A stretch of DNA of 64,000 bases, taken from NCBI RefSeq assembly GCF_013370205.1, contig NZ_JABWGV010000005.1, positions 53,032 through 117,031 of the forward strand, read 5' to 3'. Below the pieces are notes generated by a model, which searched no databases, had not been told where the DNA came from, and saw only the letters and a list, made by a program, of their open reading frames with translations. The position numbers were made by a program, and so were the translations under genes. Origin of the DNA: Qipengyuania atrilutea. GTDB lineage: Bacteria > Pseudomonadota > Alphaproteobacteria > Sphingomonadales > Sphingomonadaceae. Positions 8,750 through 17,368 of the stretch are shown here, piece after piece (the stretch's first letter is position 1; each line of letters opens with the position of its first letter).

Positions 8750-10840
8750 TCAGACTCGCTCGGCCTGCGCGACGGCATCGCTGGCGCGCAAGGCGCTGAG
8801 AATGCGGGTCAAATGCGCGACGTCCTGCACTTCCAGATCGATGTCGTAAGTCGCAAAGGGCGGCTCGTACTGTACCTGATCGAGCGTCTTCACATTCACA
8901 TGATTGGTCGCAAAAATACCGGTCATGTCCGCCAACGCACCCATCTGGTCGTAGAGCACAACCCGTACACGCCCGATCGCACCCGAGGAACGCTGGCCCC
9001 AGGATAGATCGAGCCAGTCGCTTTCGAGGCCATTGGCAAGGCTGAGGCAGTCGATCGCATGCACCTCCACACCTTCGCCGGGTTTTCTCAGGCCGACGAT
9101 CCGGTCGCCGGGTACGGGGTGGCAACATTCGGCGAGCTGGAAGCCGACCCCAGCGGTGAGGCCTCGAATTGAAATGACGCGTTCCCGCTTCAACCAATCC
9201 TCTTCGACCGGCAGATCGGCAGTGTAACCCGGCACAAGAGCTTCCATCACCGCTCGGTCGTCCAGCTTCGCGGCACCGATCGCGTACATGAGTTCGTCCT
9301 CGCTCGAGAGGTCGAGTCGCTCGACCGCGGCCGTACGCGCTTTCTTCCCGATCTTTGCCGGCATGCGCGAGGCGATCTCGTCGAACAGCTTCCGGCCTAG
9401 CTCCGCGACTTCGGTGTGCTCTTTCTGGCGCACCGCTCGGCGGATAGCTGCGCGGGCCTTGCCGGTGACGACGAAACCGAGCCAAGACAGCTGCGGCTCG
9501 CTATCCTTGCCCTTGACGATTTCAACGACATCGCCGTTCCCAAGCTGCGTGCGTAGCGGCATGTGCCGGCCGTTAATCTTCGCTCCGACTGTTTGCGCAC
9601 CGAGATCGGTATGCACGGCGAATGCGAAATCGACCGGCGTGGCGCCTTTCGGCAACTGGAAGAGCGAGCCTTTCGGTGTGAATGCGAAGATGCGGTCCTG
9701 ATAGATTGCCAGCCGCGTGTGTTCTAGCAACTCTTCGGGATCGTGGCTCGCATCGACGATCTCAATGAGGTCGCGCAGCCAGCCGACCTGTCCGTCGGGA
9801 CGCTCGCCCTGCTTGTAGGCCCAGTGAGCAGCCAGTCCGAACTCATTGCGCCGGTGCATTTCACGCGTGCGCAGTTGCACTTCCACCCGCATCGAGTTTT
9901 CGTAGATCAGCGCAGTGTGGAGACTGCGGTACCCGTTGTTCTTGGGGGTCGAGATGTAGTCCTTGAACCGCCCGGGAAGGAACTGCCACGTCGTGTGGAG
10001 AATGCCCAGTGCACGGTAGCAATCGGCTTCGCTTTCGCAGATCACACGGAACGCCATGATATCGGTAATCTGTTCGAAGGTGACGTGCCGTTCCGCCATC
10101 TTGTGCCAGATAGAATAGGGATGCTTTTCGCGGCCGATGACTTCGACCGACAGGCCGGCTTCGGACAAGGCCTGCTTAATCGCCAGCGCGATGGCATCGA
10201 CCTGGCCCCCGTCCTGCTCGCGGATGTGGGTAAGCCGGTCGGTGATGGTCTTGTAAGCGGCCGGCTCGAGCTGTTCGAAGGCGAGCAGCTGCATCTCACG
10301 CATGTACTCGTACATCCCGACGCGTTCTGCCAGCGGCGCGTAGATGTCGATCGTCTCGCGCGCGATGCGCCGGCGCTTCTCCTCGCTCTTGATAAAGTGA
10401 AGCGTGCGCATGTTGTGCAACCGGTCCGCAAGCTTCACGAGAAGAACCCGGATATCCTCGCTCATTGCGAGCAAGAACTTGCGAAGGTTTTCTGCGGCCC
10501 GCTCGTCTTCGGGCATTGCCTCGATCTTCGAGAGCTTGGTCACCCCATCGACGAGCCGCGCGACCTCGCTGCCGAAATTGGCGCGTACGTCGTCGATGGT
10601 TGCGAGCGTATCCTCGACCGTGTCGTGGAGCAGGGCGGTGATGATCGTTTCCTGATCGAGCTTCAGGTCGGTCATCAGCCCGGCTACTTCGACCGGATGG
10701 CTGAAGTAGGGATCGCCGCTCGCCCGCTTCTGGCTGCCGTGCTTCTGGACGGTGTAGACATACGCGCGGTTGAGCATTGCCTCGTCGGCATCGGGCTCGT
10801 ACTCGAGCACCCGCTCCACCAGTTCATATTGTCGCAGCAT
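8750..10840 (-). CDS. rsh: bifunctional (p)ppGpp synthetase/hydrolase Rsh
   Basis: Protein of 696 residues, start chosen at 10840 (MLRQYELVERVLEYEP), the usual alphaproteobacterial N-terminus. Order of domains: HD hydrolase (HDTVEDT at about 72-78, FSHPVEVAGLM), synthetase (RFKDYISTPKNNGYRSLHT with RHVTFEQITDIMAFRV), TGS (IFAFTPKGSLFQLPKGATPVDFAF), a conserved Cys/His region (LAECCHPVPGDRIVG) and a C-terminal ACT domain. Both catalytic halves keep their key motifs, so the protein should make and break the alarmone (p)ppGpp in the stringent response. Most alphaproteobacteria have only one such long enzyme. The gene is followed closely by the VOC gene. Confidence 0.95.
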   Translation of the reverse strand: MLRQYELVERVLEYEPDADEAMLNRAYVYTVQKHGSQKRASGDPYFSHPVEVAGLMTDLKLDQETIITALLHDTVEDTLATIDDVRANFGSEVARLVDGVTKLSKIEAMPEDERAAENLRKFLLAMSEDIRVLLVKLADRLHNMRTLHFIKSEEKRRRIARETIDIYAPLAERVGMYEYMREMQLLAFEQLEPAAYKTITDRLTHIREQDGGQVDAIALAIKQALSEAGLSVEVIGREKHPYSIWHKMAERHVTFEQITDIMAFRVICESEADCYRALGILHTTWQFLPGRFKDYISTPKNNGYRSLHTALIYENSMRVEVQLRTREMHRRNEFGLAAHWAYKQGERPDGQVGWLRDLIEIVDASHDPEELLEHTRLAIYQDRIFAFTPKGSLFQLPKGATPVDFAFAVHTDLGAQTVGAKINGRHMPLRTQLGNGDVVEIVKGKDSEPQLSWLGFVVTGKARAAIRRAVRQKEHTEVAELGRKLFDEIASRMPAKIGKKARTAAVERLDLSSEDELMYAIGAAKLDDRAVMEALVPGYTADLPVEEDWLKRERVISIRGLTAGVGFQLAECCHPVPGDRIVGLRKPGEGVEVHAIDCLSLANGLESDWLDLSWGQRSSGAIGRVRVVLYDQMGALADMTGIFATNHVNVKTLDQVQYEPPFATYDIDLEVQDVAHLTRILSALRASDAVAQAERV

Positions 10841-11018
10841 GATCAGACTTGGATGTGCTGACGCGCAAACCCTTTTGCAATAGACAATCAGCAAGCTGCT
10901 CTTCGAACGAGGGGCGCTTTTGATAGTCTTTGCGAGCGGAAGTTTGGTACAATTCCGGTCATAGCGAACAGTGCGACTGGCGAGCTGGCTAGCCCACTTC
11001 CCAGCCGAGAACGTGGGC

Positions 11019-11876
11019 TCAGCGCCAGACCGCTTCGGGCGGCAGGCTCATGAGGATTGCGTCGATATTCCCGCCGGTCTTCAGCCCGAACAGCGTGCCG
11101 CGGTCGTAGACCAGGTTGAACTCGGCGTAACGGCCCCGCCATTCGAGCTGCACGTTTTTATCCGCTTCGTCGAAGACGCTGTCCATTTGCCGCCTGACGA
11201 TACGCGGGAAGATGTCGAGGAAGGCCTCGCCAACGTCCTTGGTGAAAGCGAGGTTGCGCTCGAATGCTGCTTCGTCGGTGCATTCCAGGTGGTCGTAGAA
11301 GATGCCGCCGACGCCGCGGTGGCAGCCGCGATGGGGAATGTAGAAGTAATCGTCCGCCCATTTCGAGAAGCGCTCGTAATAGGTAGGGTTGTGCTTCGCG
11401 CAGCTTGCCCGAAGCGCCGCGTGGAAGTCGGCCGTATCCTCTTCGTAAGGGATCGGCGGATTGAGATCGGCGCCGCCGCCGAACCACGCCTTGCCGGTGG
11501 TCAGGAACCGGCAATTCATATGAACCGCCGGAACATGAGGGTTCGCCATATGCGCGACCAGGCTGATGCCGGTTGCCGTAAAGCCCGGACTTTCCGCGCT
11601 TGCTCCGTTGACGCTCGCTGCGAATTCGGGGGCGAAATTGCCGTGAACGGTCGACACGTTGACGCCCACCTTCTCGAACACAGAGCCTTTCATCACGCCG
11701 CGCACGCCGCCGCCGGGGTTGTCATTACCGTCTTCGACCCGCTTCCACGGCGCGTAGTCGAAGGAGGCATCGGACCCGGCTTCGCGTTCGATCGCTTCGA
11801 ATTCAGCGCAGATGCGGTCTCGCAGGCTTTCGAACCAGGCCTTCGCTTCGGCAGTTTCATTGCTCCATTGTTCCAT
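11019..11876 (-). CDS. hemF: oxygen-dependent coproporphyrinogen III oxidase
   Basis: Protein of 285 residues from ATG 11876 (MEQWSNETAEAKAWFESL). It carries the family signatures GGGADLNPPIPYEED, HNPTYYERFSKWADDYFYIPHRGCHRGVGGIFYD (positions about 130-195) and RGTLFGLKTGGNIDAILMSLPP at the end. HemF decarboxylates two propionate groups of coproporphyrinogen III with oxygen, a cytoplasmic step of haem (and, in phototrophic relatives, bacteriochlorophyll) synthesis. It is divergent from the pdeM-like gene; the two starts are only 61 bases apart, so their promoters must share this short gap or lie inside the neighbouring genes. Confidence 0.95.
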   Translation of the reverse strand: MEQWSNETAEAKAWFESLRDRICAEFEAIEREAGSDASFDYAPWKRVEDGNDNPGGGVRGVMKGSVFEKVGVNVSTVHGNFAPEFAASVNGASAESPGFTATGISLVAHMANPHVPAVHMNCRFLTTGKAWFGGGADLNPPIPYEEDTADFHAALRASCAKHNPTYYERFSKWADDYFYIPHRGCHRGVGGIFYDHLECTDEAAFERNLAFTKDVGEAFLDIFPRIVRRQMDSVFDEADKNVQLEWRGRYAEFNLVYDRGTLFGLKTGGNIDAILMSLPPEAVWR

Positions 11877-11937
11877 CGTCTTTTCCTTTGCGAGGGCGAG
11901 CCTTGCCAAAGCGTGCCGGGCGCGGCAAGGGGGCAGC

Positions 11938-12669
11938 ATGGTTCCCCTTTCGTTCGCTGGCGAGGAATGGTTTCTGCTCGAAGACCGTGCGCTGTATTGG
12001 CCGCGCGAGCGGGCGCTTCTGGTCGCCGATCTTCATCTGGAGCAGGCAAGTTTCTTTGCCGTGCACGGGCAGATGTTGCCGCCCTACGACAGCCGGGAAA
12101 CGCTGGAACGGGTAGCGCGCGCGATCCGGCAGACCGGGGCGCGGCGCGTCATCACGCTCGGCGACAATTTTCACGATGCGAAAGGCTGCGAGCGGCTGGA
12201 CGAGCATTCGCGCGGGATGCTGGCTGCCCTCACCCGTGCCGTCGACTGGACGTGGATCACCGGCAATCACGACAACGGCGCGGACGATGCGGCCATGCAG
12301 GCTATATGCGGAGGTTCGGTCGCGCCTGAGCTGGAAGTAGGCGGGATCATGCTTCGTCATATCGCCCGGCGCGGAGAAAAGCGGCCGGAGCTGTCCGGCC
12401 ATTTCCATCCGCGGCTGCAGATCACGCTTCAGCGGCGGCCGATCCGCCGTCCTTGCGCAGTCATTGCGGCGCGGGAGCGGGGCGGGGGAAGTGACGGGCA
12501 CCGGATGATCCTGCCGGCCTTCGGCGCTCTGACGGCCGGAATGCCGGCTGACGATCCGGCGATACTGAAGGCCTTGCAACCGGCGGGCGCAATCAGCGCT
12601 GCGGTCATCGCCAAGGGCCGCTTGCTGCAGTTTCCGATGTGGAAGGCTCCGAAATCCGAGGCGGCGTAA
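11938..12669 (+). CDS. pdeM: PdeM-like metallophosphoesterase
   Basis: Protein of 243 residues from ATG 11938 (MVPLSFAGEEWFLLEDRALYWP). It shows the calcineurin-type metal motifs in order: ADLHLEQ, GDNFHD, GNHDN and SGHFHP. The N-terminal block LLVADLHLEQASFFAVHGQMLPPYDSRETL is typical of the ligase-associated DNA damage response endonuclease PdeM. In many genomes that gene sits with a DNA ligase and an exonuclease; here neither is visible within the window, so the role in DNA repair rests on family resemblance only. Confidence 0.8.
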   Translation: MVPLSFAGEEWFLLEDRALYWPRERALLVADLHLEQASFFAVHGQMLPPYDSRETLERVARAIRQTGARRVITLGDNFHDAKGCERLDEHSRGMLAALTRAVDWTWITGNHDNGADDAAMQAICGGSVAPELEVGGIMLRHIARRGEKRPELSGHFHPRLQITLQRRPIRRPCAVIAARERGGGSDGHRMILPAFGALTAGMPADDPAILKALQPAGAISAAVIAKGRLLQFPMWKAPKSEAA

Positions 12670-12741
12670 ACAGGCTCGCGCTTTTACCTAGCGAATCTGT
12701 AAGCGAGCGCCTACATAAGCGGCTCGACACACGGCAATTTC

Positions 12742-12757
12742 AGGAGACTGCCCCATA
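12742..12757 (+). promoter_or_regulatory. ribosome binding site and AUA start of infC
   Basis: AGGAG (12742-12746) stands 8 bases before ATA 12755-12757. The frame upstream closes at TAA 12716-12718 and holds no ATG, GTG or TTG that would give the family's N-terminus, while the next ATG (12872) lies 39 codons into the conserved fold. IF-3 discriminates against such rare starts, and infC of E. coli uses AUU for self-regulation. Confidence 0.75.
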
Positions 12758-13297
12758 GCTCGTCCACCTCGGCGTTCACTTCAGCCGCCTAGCAAAAGCG
12801 GCCCGCGCTACGACAATTTTATTCTTTCGGACAAGGTCCGGGTAATCGACGAGAACGGCGAGAACCTGGGCGTGATGTACACGAGGGAAGCGACCGAACA
12901 GGCCAACGAAGCTGGTCTCAACCTTGTAGAGGTGTCGCCCAACGCCGATCCGCCTGTTTGCAAATTCCTGGACGTGGGCAAGTACCGCTTCGAAGCGCAG
13001 AAGAAGGCTAATGCCGCGCGCAAGAGCCAGAAGACGCAGGACATCAAGGAAGTGAAGATGCGTCCCAACATCGACACGCATGATTATGACGTGAAGATGC
13101 GGAACGTGTTCAAGTTCATCGACAACGGCGACAAGGTGAAGGTCACCTTGCGGTTCCGCGGACGCGAGATGGCGCACCAGGAACTCGGCATGGATCTTCT
13201 CCGGCGCGTACAGGACGACACTGGCGAAGTCGCCAAGGTCGAGGCGTTTCCGCGCCTTGAGGGTCGGCAAATGCTTATGGTGCTTTCGCCGAAATAA
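12755..13297 (+). CDS. infC: translation initiation factor IF-3
   Basis: Protein of 180 residues, the length of E. coli IF-3, if translation begins at the ATA codon 12755. The first residues then read (M)[19 protein letters not shown], the usual sphingomonad N-terminus, followed by [34 protein letters not shown], the linker helix and the C-terminal domain ending [13 protein letters not shown]-3 binds the 30S subunit and checks start codon-initiator tRNA pairing. Beginning at ATG 12872 would remove a conserved part of the N-domain, so I reject it. Use of AUA implies autoregulation. Unlike in E. coli, rpmI and rplT do not follow; a strong terminator does. Confidence 0.95.
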   Translation: MARPPRRSLQPPSKSGPRYDNFILSDKVRVIDENGENLGVMYTREATEQANEAGLNLVEVSPNADPPVCKFLDVGKYRFEAQKKANAARKSQKTQDIKEVKMRPNIDTHDYDVKMRNVFKFIDNGDKVKVTLRFRGREMAHQELGMDLLRRVQDDTGEVAKVEAFPRLEGRQMLMVLSPK

Positions 13298-13322
13298 CAT
13301 CGTCCGCTTTCGGAATTCGAGG

Positions 13323-13357
13323 ACCGGGGAACGCCGAGCAGCGTTCTCCGGTTTTTT
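13323..13357 (+). terminator. rho-independent terminator of infC
   Basis: A 12-bp stem (13323-13334 with 13341-13352, one G-U pair) closes a 6-base loop and runs into six T (13352-13357). It lies 25 bases after the infC stop codon and just before the next gene, so infC is a single-gene unit. Confidence 0.9.
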
Positions 13358-13362
13358 GGTTC

Positions 13363-13950
13363 ATGAATTCCCGGAACGTTTTTGCTCTAGCCGTTGCCCC
13401 TGCTGTCCTCGTCGCCTGCAATTCAGAGGTAAGCCGAACGGACGAGGCGGTTGCGTTCGATCTGGACCAACCGATAGCAGAAGCAACTGCGTCGTCAGAA
13501 CCTCCGCCACCCGCAGGCGCGCAGAACGACATCAATGACGGTTATCCTGACCTCACGCCGGCGGAACTCACGCCGGAAGCGGAGCGGACCGAAAAGGGTG
13601 CGCGAAACCTGATCCTTTCCTTTGGCCGCGCTCTCGAACTTCGCGAATGGGATCAGGCATGGGAGATGCTGGCCGATCGCAGCAAGGTGACTTGGTCAAG
13701 CGAGGAATGGTCACGCATGTTCGCGGATCTGACCGACATCACCGTCGAAGCGCCGCCGGGGCGCATGGAAGGCGCAGCGGGGTCTTCCTTTTATTCTACC
13801 GATTTGACGATAACAGCGAACGGCGCGGAGGGGCGGCCCATTCGCTATGAAGGAAAAATGATCCTCAGGCGTGCGAACGACATACCTGGTGCATCCGCCG
13901 CTGACCTCCGCTGGCATATCTACGACCTGACACTCGACGCGACGCACTAG
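13363..13950 (+). CDS. putative lipoprotein, unknown function
   Basis: Protein of 195 residues. The N-terminus MNSRNVFALAVAPAVLVAC ends in a lipobox with Cys 19, so an outer- or inner-membrane lipoprotein is predicted. A proline- and acid-rich linker (residues about 25-65) is followed by a globular part with a helix LILSFGRALELREWDQAWEML and a beta-rich end (GRPIRYEGKMILRRAND... LRWHIYDLTLD), reminiscent of small NTF2-like folds but not assignable. There is no clear ribosome binding site before ATG 13363, which lies just after the infC terminator. Related proteins seem limited to sphingomonads; this is my impression, not a search result. Confidence 0.7.
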   Translation: MNSRNVFALAVAPAVLVACNSEVSRTDEAVAFDLDQPIAEATASSEPPPPAGAQNDINDGYPDLTPAELTPEAERTEKGARNLILSFGRALELREWDQAWEMLADRSKVTWSSEEWSRMFADLTDITVEAPPGRMEGAAGSSFYSTDLTITANGAEGRPIRYEGKMILRRANDIPGASAADLRWHIYDLTLDATH

Positions 13951-13993
13951 CACCGGGCAGTCGCGGTTGTTATCAGGCGGCGAGGGGACGGGA

Positions 13994-15415
13994 ATGCGCG
14001 CAGGAACTATCGGGCTGATTATCGGCGTCGCGGCGCTGCTCACTACCGTCTTCGCGCCCGCCCCCGCCGGTATGCCGCGCGAAGCTTGGATCGTCGCGGG
14101 CCTTGTAGTCCTGATGGCAAGCTGGTGGATGACGGAAGCGATCCCGCTTACCGCGACCGCGCTGATGCCCTTTCTGGTCCTACCTTTCGCGGGCGTATCG
14201 GACGCAGGCGAGACCGCCAGCGCCTATTTTTCACCGATCCTGTTTCTCATCCTAGGGGGCGCGTTCATCGCCCTCGCGATCGAGCGTACCGGACTCCACC
14301 GCCGCCTGAGCCTTGGCATTCTGCGTCTGGTCGGCAAAAGGTCGGGGCAGGGCGGTCTGCTGCTCGCCTTCATGATCGCGGCAGCGATCCTGTCGATGCT
14401 GATTTCCAATACGTCGACGGCGCTGATAATGATGCCGATGGCACTGGCCGTATTGTCCGGCGGCGAGACCACTGACGGATCGGGGGAGGTAAGCACGGCC
14501 GGGCTCTCCGGTGCCCTGCCGATGGGAATAGCATTCGCTGCGAGTATAGGCGGGCTCGGTACGCTCGTGGGTTCTCCCACCAATGCGATCGCGGTCGGGT
14601 TGCTCGATACGATCGTAGGGCAACGGATCGGGTTTGCCGAGTGGAGCCTATACGGATTTCCGATCGTCATCGTGGGCGTCCCGCTTGCCGCACTGATCAT
14701 CGCGCGCGTGCAGAAAGTGACCGAACACCCTTTCGACATCAGCGCTGCCCGCGACGCGATCGACGATGCCGCGCCTTGGTCGACCGCGGAAAAGCGGCTG
14801 GTGCCGGTCGTGCTGGTCACCTTTCTTCTCTGGATGGGCCAACCCTTCATAGAACCGTTCCTGCCGGAAGGCTCGCTGACCGACGGTACCATCGCCATCG
14901 CGGCCGGCTTGTCGCTGTTCCTCTTGCCCGACGGTACGGGAAGGCCGCTCCTGACCTGGCCCGAAGCCGACCGCGCGCCGTGGGGCGTCATCATGATGTT
15001 CGGCGGCGGACTGGCTCTCGCCGCCGGAATGGGCGCATCGGGCCTTGCGACATGGCTCGGCAACGCATTGTTGCCGCTGGCCGGCATTCCGCTTCCCATT
15101 GTTGCCTTGGCCTTGGTGGCGATGGTTATCCTCATCACCGAGTTTGCCAGCAACGTCGCCACCGCTAGCGGCATTATCCCGGTCGTGGCGAGCCTGGTGG
15201 TTGCGCTGGGTGCAGATCCCATTCTGCTCGCCATGCCGGCCGCGCTCGCGGCGAGTTGGGGCTTCATGCTTCCGGCCGGCACCGGGCCTAATGCCATTGC
15301 CTGGGCGACCGGGCGGATTCGCATCGAACGGATGGTGGGGGCGGGTATCCTGCTTGACCTGATCGGAGTGCTGCTGATCGTCGGTGTCGTCTGGGGAATA
15401 GCCCTCGTCGCGTAG
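13994..15415 (+). CDS. DASS/SLC13-family anion transporter
   Basis: Protein of 473 residues with about 11-12 membrane segments. The start at 13994 (MRAGTIGLIIGVAALL) has GAGGGG 7 bases upstream and is preferred to an ATG nine codons earlier. Family marks are ASWWMTEAIPLTATALMPF near the N-terminus, SNTSTALIMMPMALA (the first SNT substrate/sodium motif) and the second half's EFASNVATASGIIPVVASL with the final MLPAGTGPNAIAWATG. The family imports dicarboxylates, citrate or sulfate with sodium. The exact anion cannot be read from the sequence; homologues in Proteobacteria are often annotated as sodium:dicarboxylate symporters. Confidence 0.85.
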   Translation: MRAGTIGLIIGVAALLTTVFAPAPAGMPREAWIVAGLVVLMASWWMTEAIPLTATALMPFLVLPFAGVSDAGETASAYFSPILFLILGGAFIALAIERTGLHRRLSLGILRLVGKRSGQGGLLLAFMIAAAILSMLISNTSTALIMMPMALAVLSGGETTDGSGEVSTAGLSGALPMGIAFAASIGGLGTLVGSPTNAIAVGLLDTIVGQRIGFAEWSLYGFPIVIVGVPLAALIIARVQKVTEHPFDISAARDAIDDAAPWSTAEKRLVPVVLVTFLLWMGQPFIEPFLPEGSLTDGTIAIAAGLSLFLLPDGTGRPLLTWPEADRAPWGVIMMFGGGLALAAGMGASGLATWLGNALLPLAGIPLPIVALALVAMVILITEFASNVATASGIIPVVASLVVALGADPILLAMPAALAASWGFMLPAGTGPNAIAWATGRIRIERMVGAGILLDLIGVLLIVGVVWGIALVA

Positions 15416-15606
15416 AATCTCTGACCGCGTTAGCGGAGTTGAAGAAACTTTTAGCCCACTTTAAGCGCTGTCCGCATGACATCGCGCCGGCTGCGATGCG
15501 CGTCTGCGGAGGTTAGGCGCGCGGGTTCTGACGAGCCCTGCCGCCGGACGACGCGAACACCATGCTTCTGCCTTCCTGGAAGCAAACGACCAAAGGAAGC
15601 ACATCC

Positions 15607-16923
15607 ATGACCGACGCCGTAGATTCGACCGATCAACCCACGCCGCGCCGCAAACCGAAACCCGAAGAGGCGAAAATCAAGGGCCGTACGTTGAAGCCCA
15701 GTACCCAGATGATGGGTCACGGCTTTGACCCCGCTCTGTCGGAAGGCGCATTGAAGCCGCCGATCTTTCTTACCTCCACCTTCGCGTTCGAGAACGCGGC
15801 GGCGGGCAAGCGCCATTTCGAAGGTATCACCGGTCAGCGCGAGGGAGGGGCCGAAGGGCTCGTATATTCGCGCTTCAACGGCCCCAATCAGGAAATCCTC
15901 GAAGACCGGCTCGGCATATGGGACGGCGCGGAGGATGCCTTATGCTTCTCGAGCGGCATGACGGCGATTTGCGTCCTGATGCTTGCCTATTGCAGCGCGG
16001 GTGATGTCATCGTCCACTCTGGTCCGCTGTACGCAGCGAGCGAAGGCTTTGTCGCCAAGGTACTGTCGAAATACGGCGTCACTTATGTCGATTTCGCCGC
16101 TGGTGCGACGCGGGAGCAGCTCGACGAAGTGCTTGAGAAAGCCAAGAAGCAAGCGAGCGATCAGGGCGGCAAAGTCGCGATGATCTATCTCGAAAGCCCG
16201 GCCAATCCGACCAATGCGCTGGTTGATATCGAGGCGGTCAAGGAAGCGCGCGACGCGGCGCTCGACTGGTCCTGCCCGATTGCGATCGACAACACTTTCC
16301 TCGGCCCGCTGTGGCAGCGTCCGCTCGATCACGGTGCGGATATCGTCTGCTACTCGCTGACGAAGTATGTTGGCGGCCATTCGGACCTCGTCGCAGGCAG
16401 TATCGCGGGCAAGAAAAGCTGGATGGACCCGGTGCGTGCGCTGCGCAACACGATGGGCGGTATTGCCGATCCGAACACGGCGTGGATGCTGCTCCGTTCG
16501 CTCGAAACCGTCGAACTGAGAATGCAGCGTGCTGGCGAGAACGCTGCCAAGGTGTGCGAATTCCTGCGCCAGCATCCGAAGGTGGAGGGCCTTGGCTATC
16601 TTGGATTTATCTCCGACGAGCGGCAGCAGGACATCTACGACCGCCACTGCCTTGGAGCAGGATCAACCTTCTCGCTGTTTCTGAAGGGCGGGGAAGAAGA
16701 AAGCTTCCGTTTCCTCGATGCGCTGCGGATCGCGAAGCTCGCGGTCAGCCTCGGCGGGACGGAAACGCTCGCCAGCCACCCCGCCAGCATGACGCATCTG
16801 TCGGTCGCACACGGGCGGCGGCAGGAACTCGGCATCACTGATAGCCTCGTCCGAATATCCATCGGGATCGAGGACCCGGACGATCTGATCGCCGACTTCG
16901 AACAGGCGCTTGAAAAAGTGTGA
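15607..16923 (+). CDS. cystathionine gamma-synthase family PLP enzyme
   Basis: Protein of 438 residues, start at ATG 15607 with AAAGGAAG 8 bases upstream; the frame is open for 15 codons further 5' (MLLPSWKQTT), but that part is probably leader. It belongs to the trans-sulfuration PLP-enzyme family: YSRFNGPNQEILEDRL, the substrate strand FSSGMTAICVLMLAY, DNTFLGPLWQRPLDHGADIVCYSLTKYVGGHSDLVAG with the cofactor lysine in SLTKY, and SLGGTETLASHPASMTH. Members make cystathionine or homocysteine, or break C-S bonds. The closest subgroup, with an acidic-basic N-terminal tail, is usually annotated only as cystathionine gamma-synthase family protein. A 190-base leader precedes it. Confidence 0.85.
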   Translation: MTDAVDSTDQPTPRRKPKPEEAKIKGRTLKPSTQMMGHGFDPALSEGALKPPIFLTSTFAFENAAAGKRHFEGITGQREGGAEGLVYSRFNGPNQEILEDRLGIWDGAEDALCFSSGMTAICVLMLAYCSAGDVIVHSGPLYAASEGFVAKVLSKYGVTYVDFAAGATREQLDEVLEKAKKQASDQGGKVAMIYLESPANPTNALVDIEAVKEARDAALDWSCPIAIDNTFLGPLWQRPLDHGADIVCYSLTKYVGGHSDLVAGSIAGKKSWMDPVRALRNTMGGIADPNTAWMLLRSLETVELRMQRAGENAAKVCEFLRQHPKVEGLGYLGFISDERQQDIYDRHCLGAGSTFSLFLKGGEEESFRFLDALRIAKLAVSLGGTETLASHPASMTHLSVAHGRRQELGITDSLVRISIGIEDPDDLIADFEQALEKV

Positions 16924-16970
16924 AGCCGGGAGGGGCGGGGCGGGGCAGCGGATGCCCCGCCTTTCCTGTC

Positions 16971-17288
16971 TTAGCTTCCGCTGATGCCGGGAATGTTGAA
17001 GATCCCGACTGCCAGTTCCGCCCATATGTAAAGGAACAGCAGCAGCATACCGCCGCCGATAATCCATACCTTGCCCCGGGCGAACTTCATGCGGGCTACA
17101 AGCTGGAACGTTCCGACGAAGAACGCCATCAGCAGACCCATGATGATGAAGTCGGACGCTGTCCAGTGCACGCCGTTATCGAACTGCATTGCGATGAAAG
17201 GCATGGTAAGCACGACTGCTATTGCGATCCACGGCGCGAGAAGCTTCCAATTACGTGAGCGGCCGCCCGTTTGCATTGTTTCGTCCAT
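16971..17288 (-). CDS. small membrane protein, unknown function
   Basis: Protein of 105 residues with AGGAGA 6 bases before ATG 17288. Three hydrophobic stretches are visible: LLAPWIAIAVVLTMPFIAM (about 16-34), FIIMGLLMAFFVGTFQLVA (about 47-65) and VWIIGGGMLLLFLYIWAELAVGIF (about 74-97). The charged N-terminus should be cytoplasmic. It resembles small sphingomonad inner-membrane proteins without known function. It is divergent from the winged-helix regulator gene (81 bases between starts), so the regulator may control it. Confidence 0.75.
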   Translation of the reverse strand: MDETMQTGGRSRNWKLLAPWIAIAVVLTMPFIAMQFDNGVHWTASDFIIMGLLMAFFVGTFQLVARMKFARGKVWIIGGGMLLLFLYIWAELAVGIFNIPGISGS

Positions 17289-17368
17289 CCGTTATCTCCT
17301 GTTACCGAACTTGATGGCTGGTGGGGTAGCCGACCGCTGTGTGAGCGGCATGAGCAAGCGGTGAGGAA

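Noticed and set aside
15416..15606. SAM-I or SAM-II riboswitch before the cystathionine-type gene
   Set aside because: The core sequences of these classes were not found in order; the leader was kept only as an open question.
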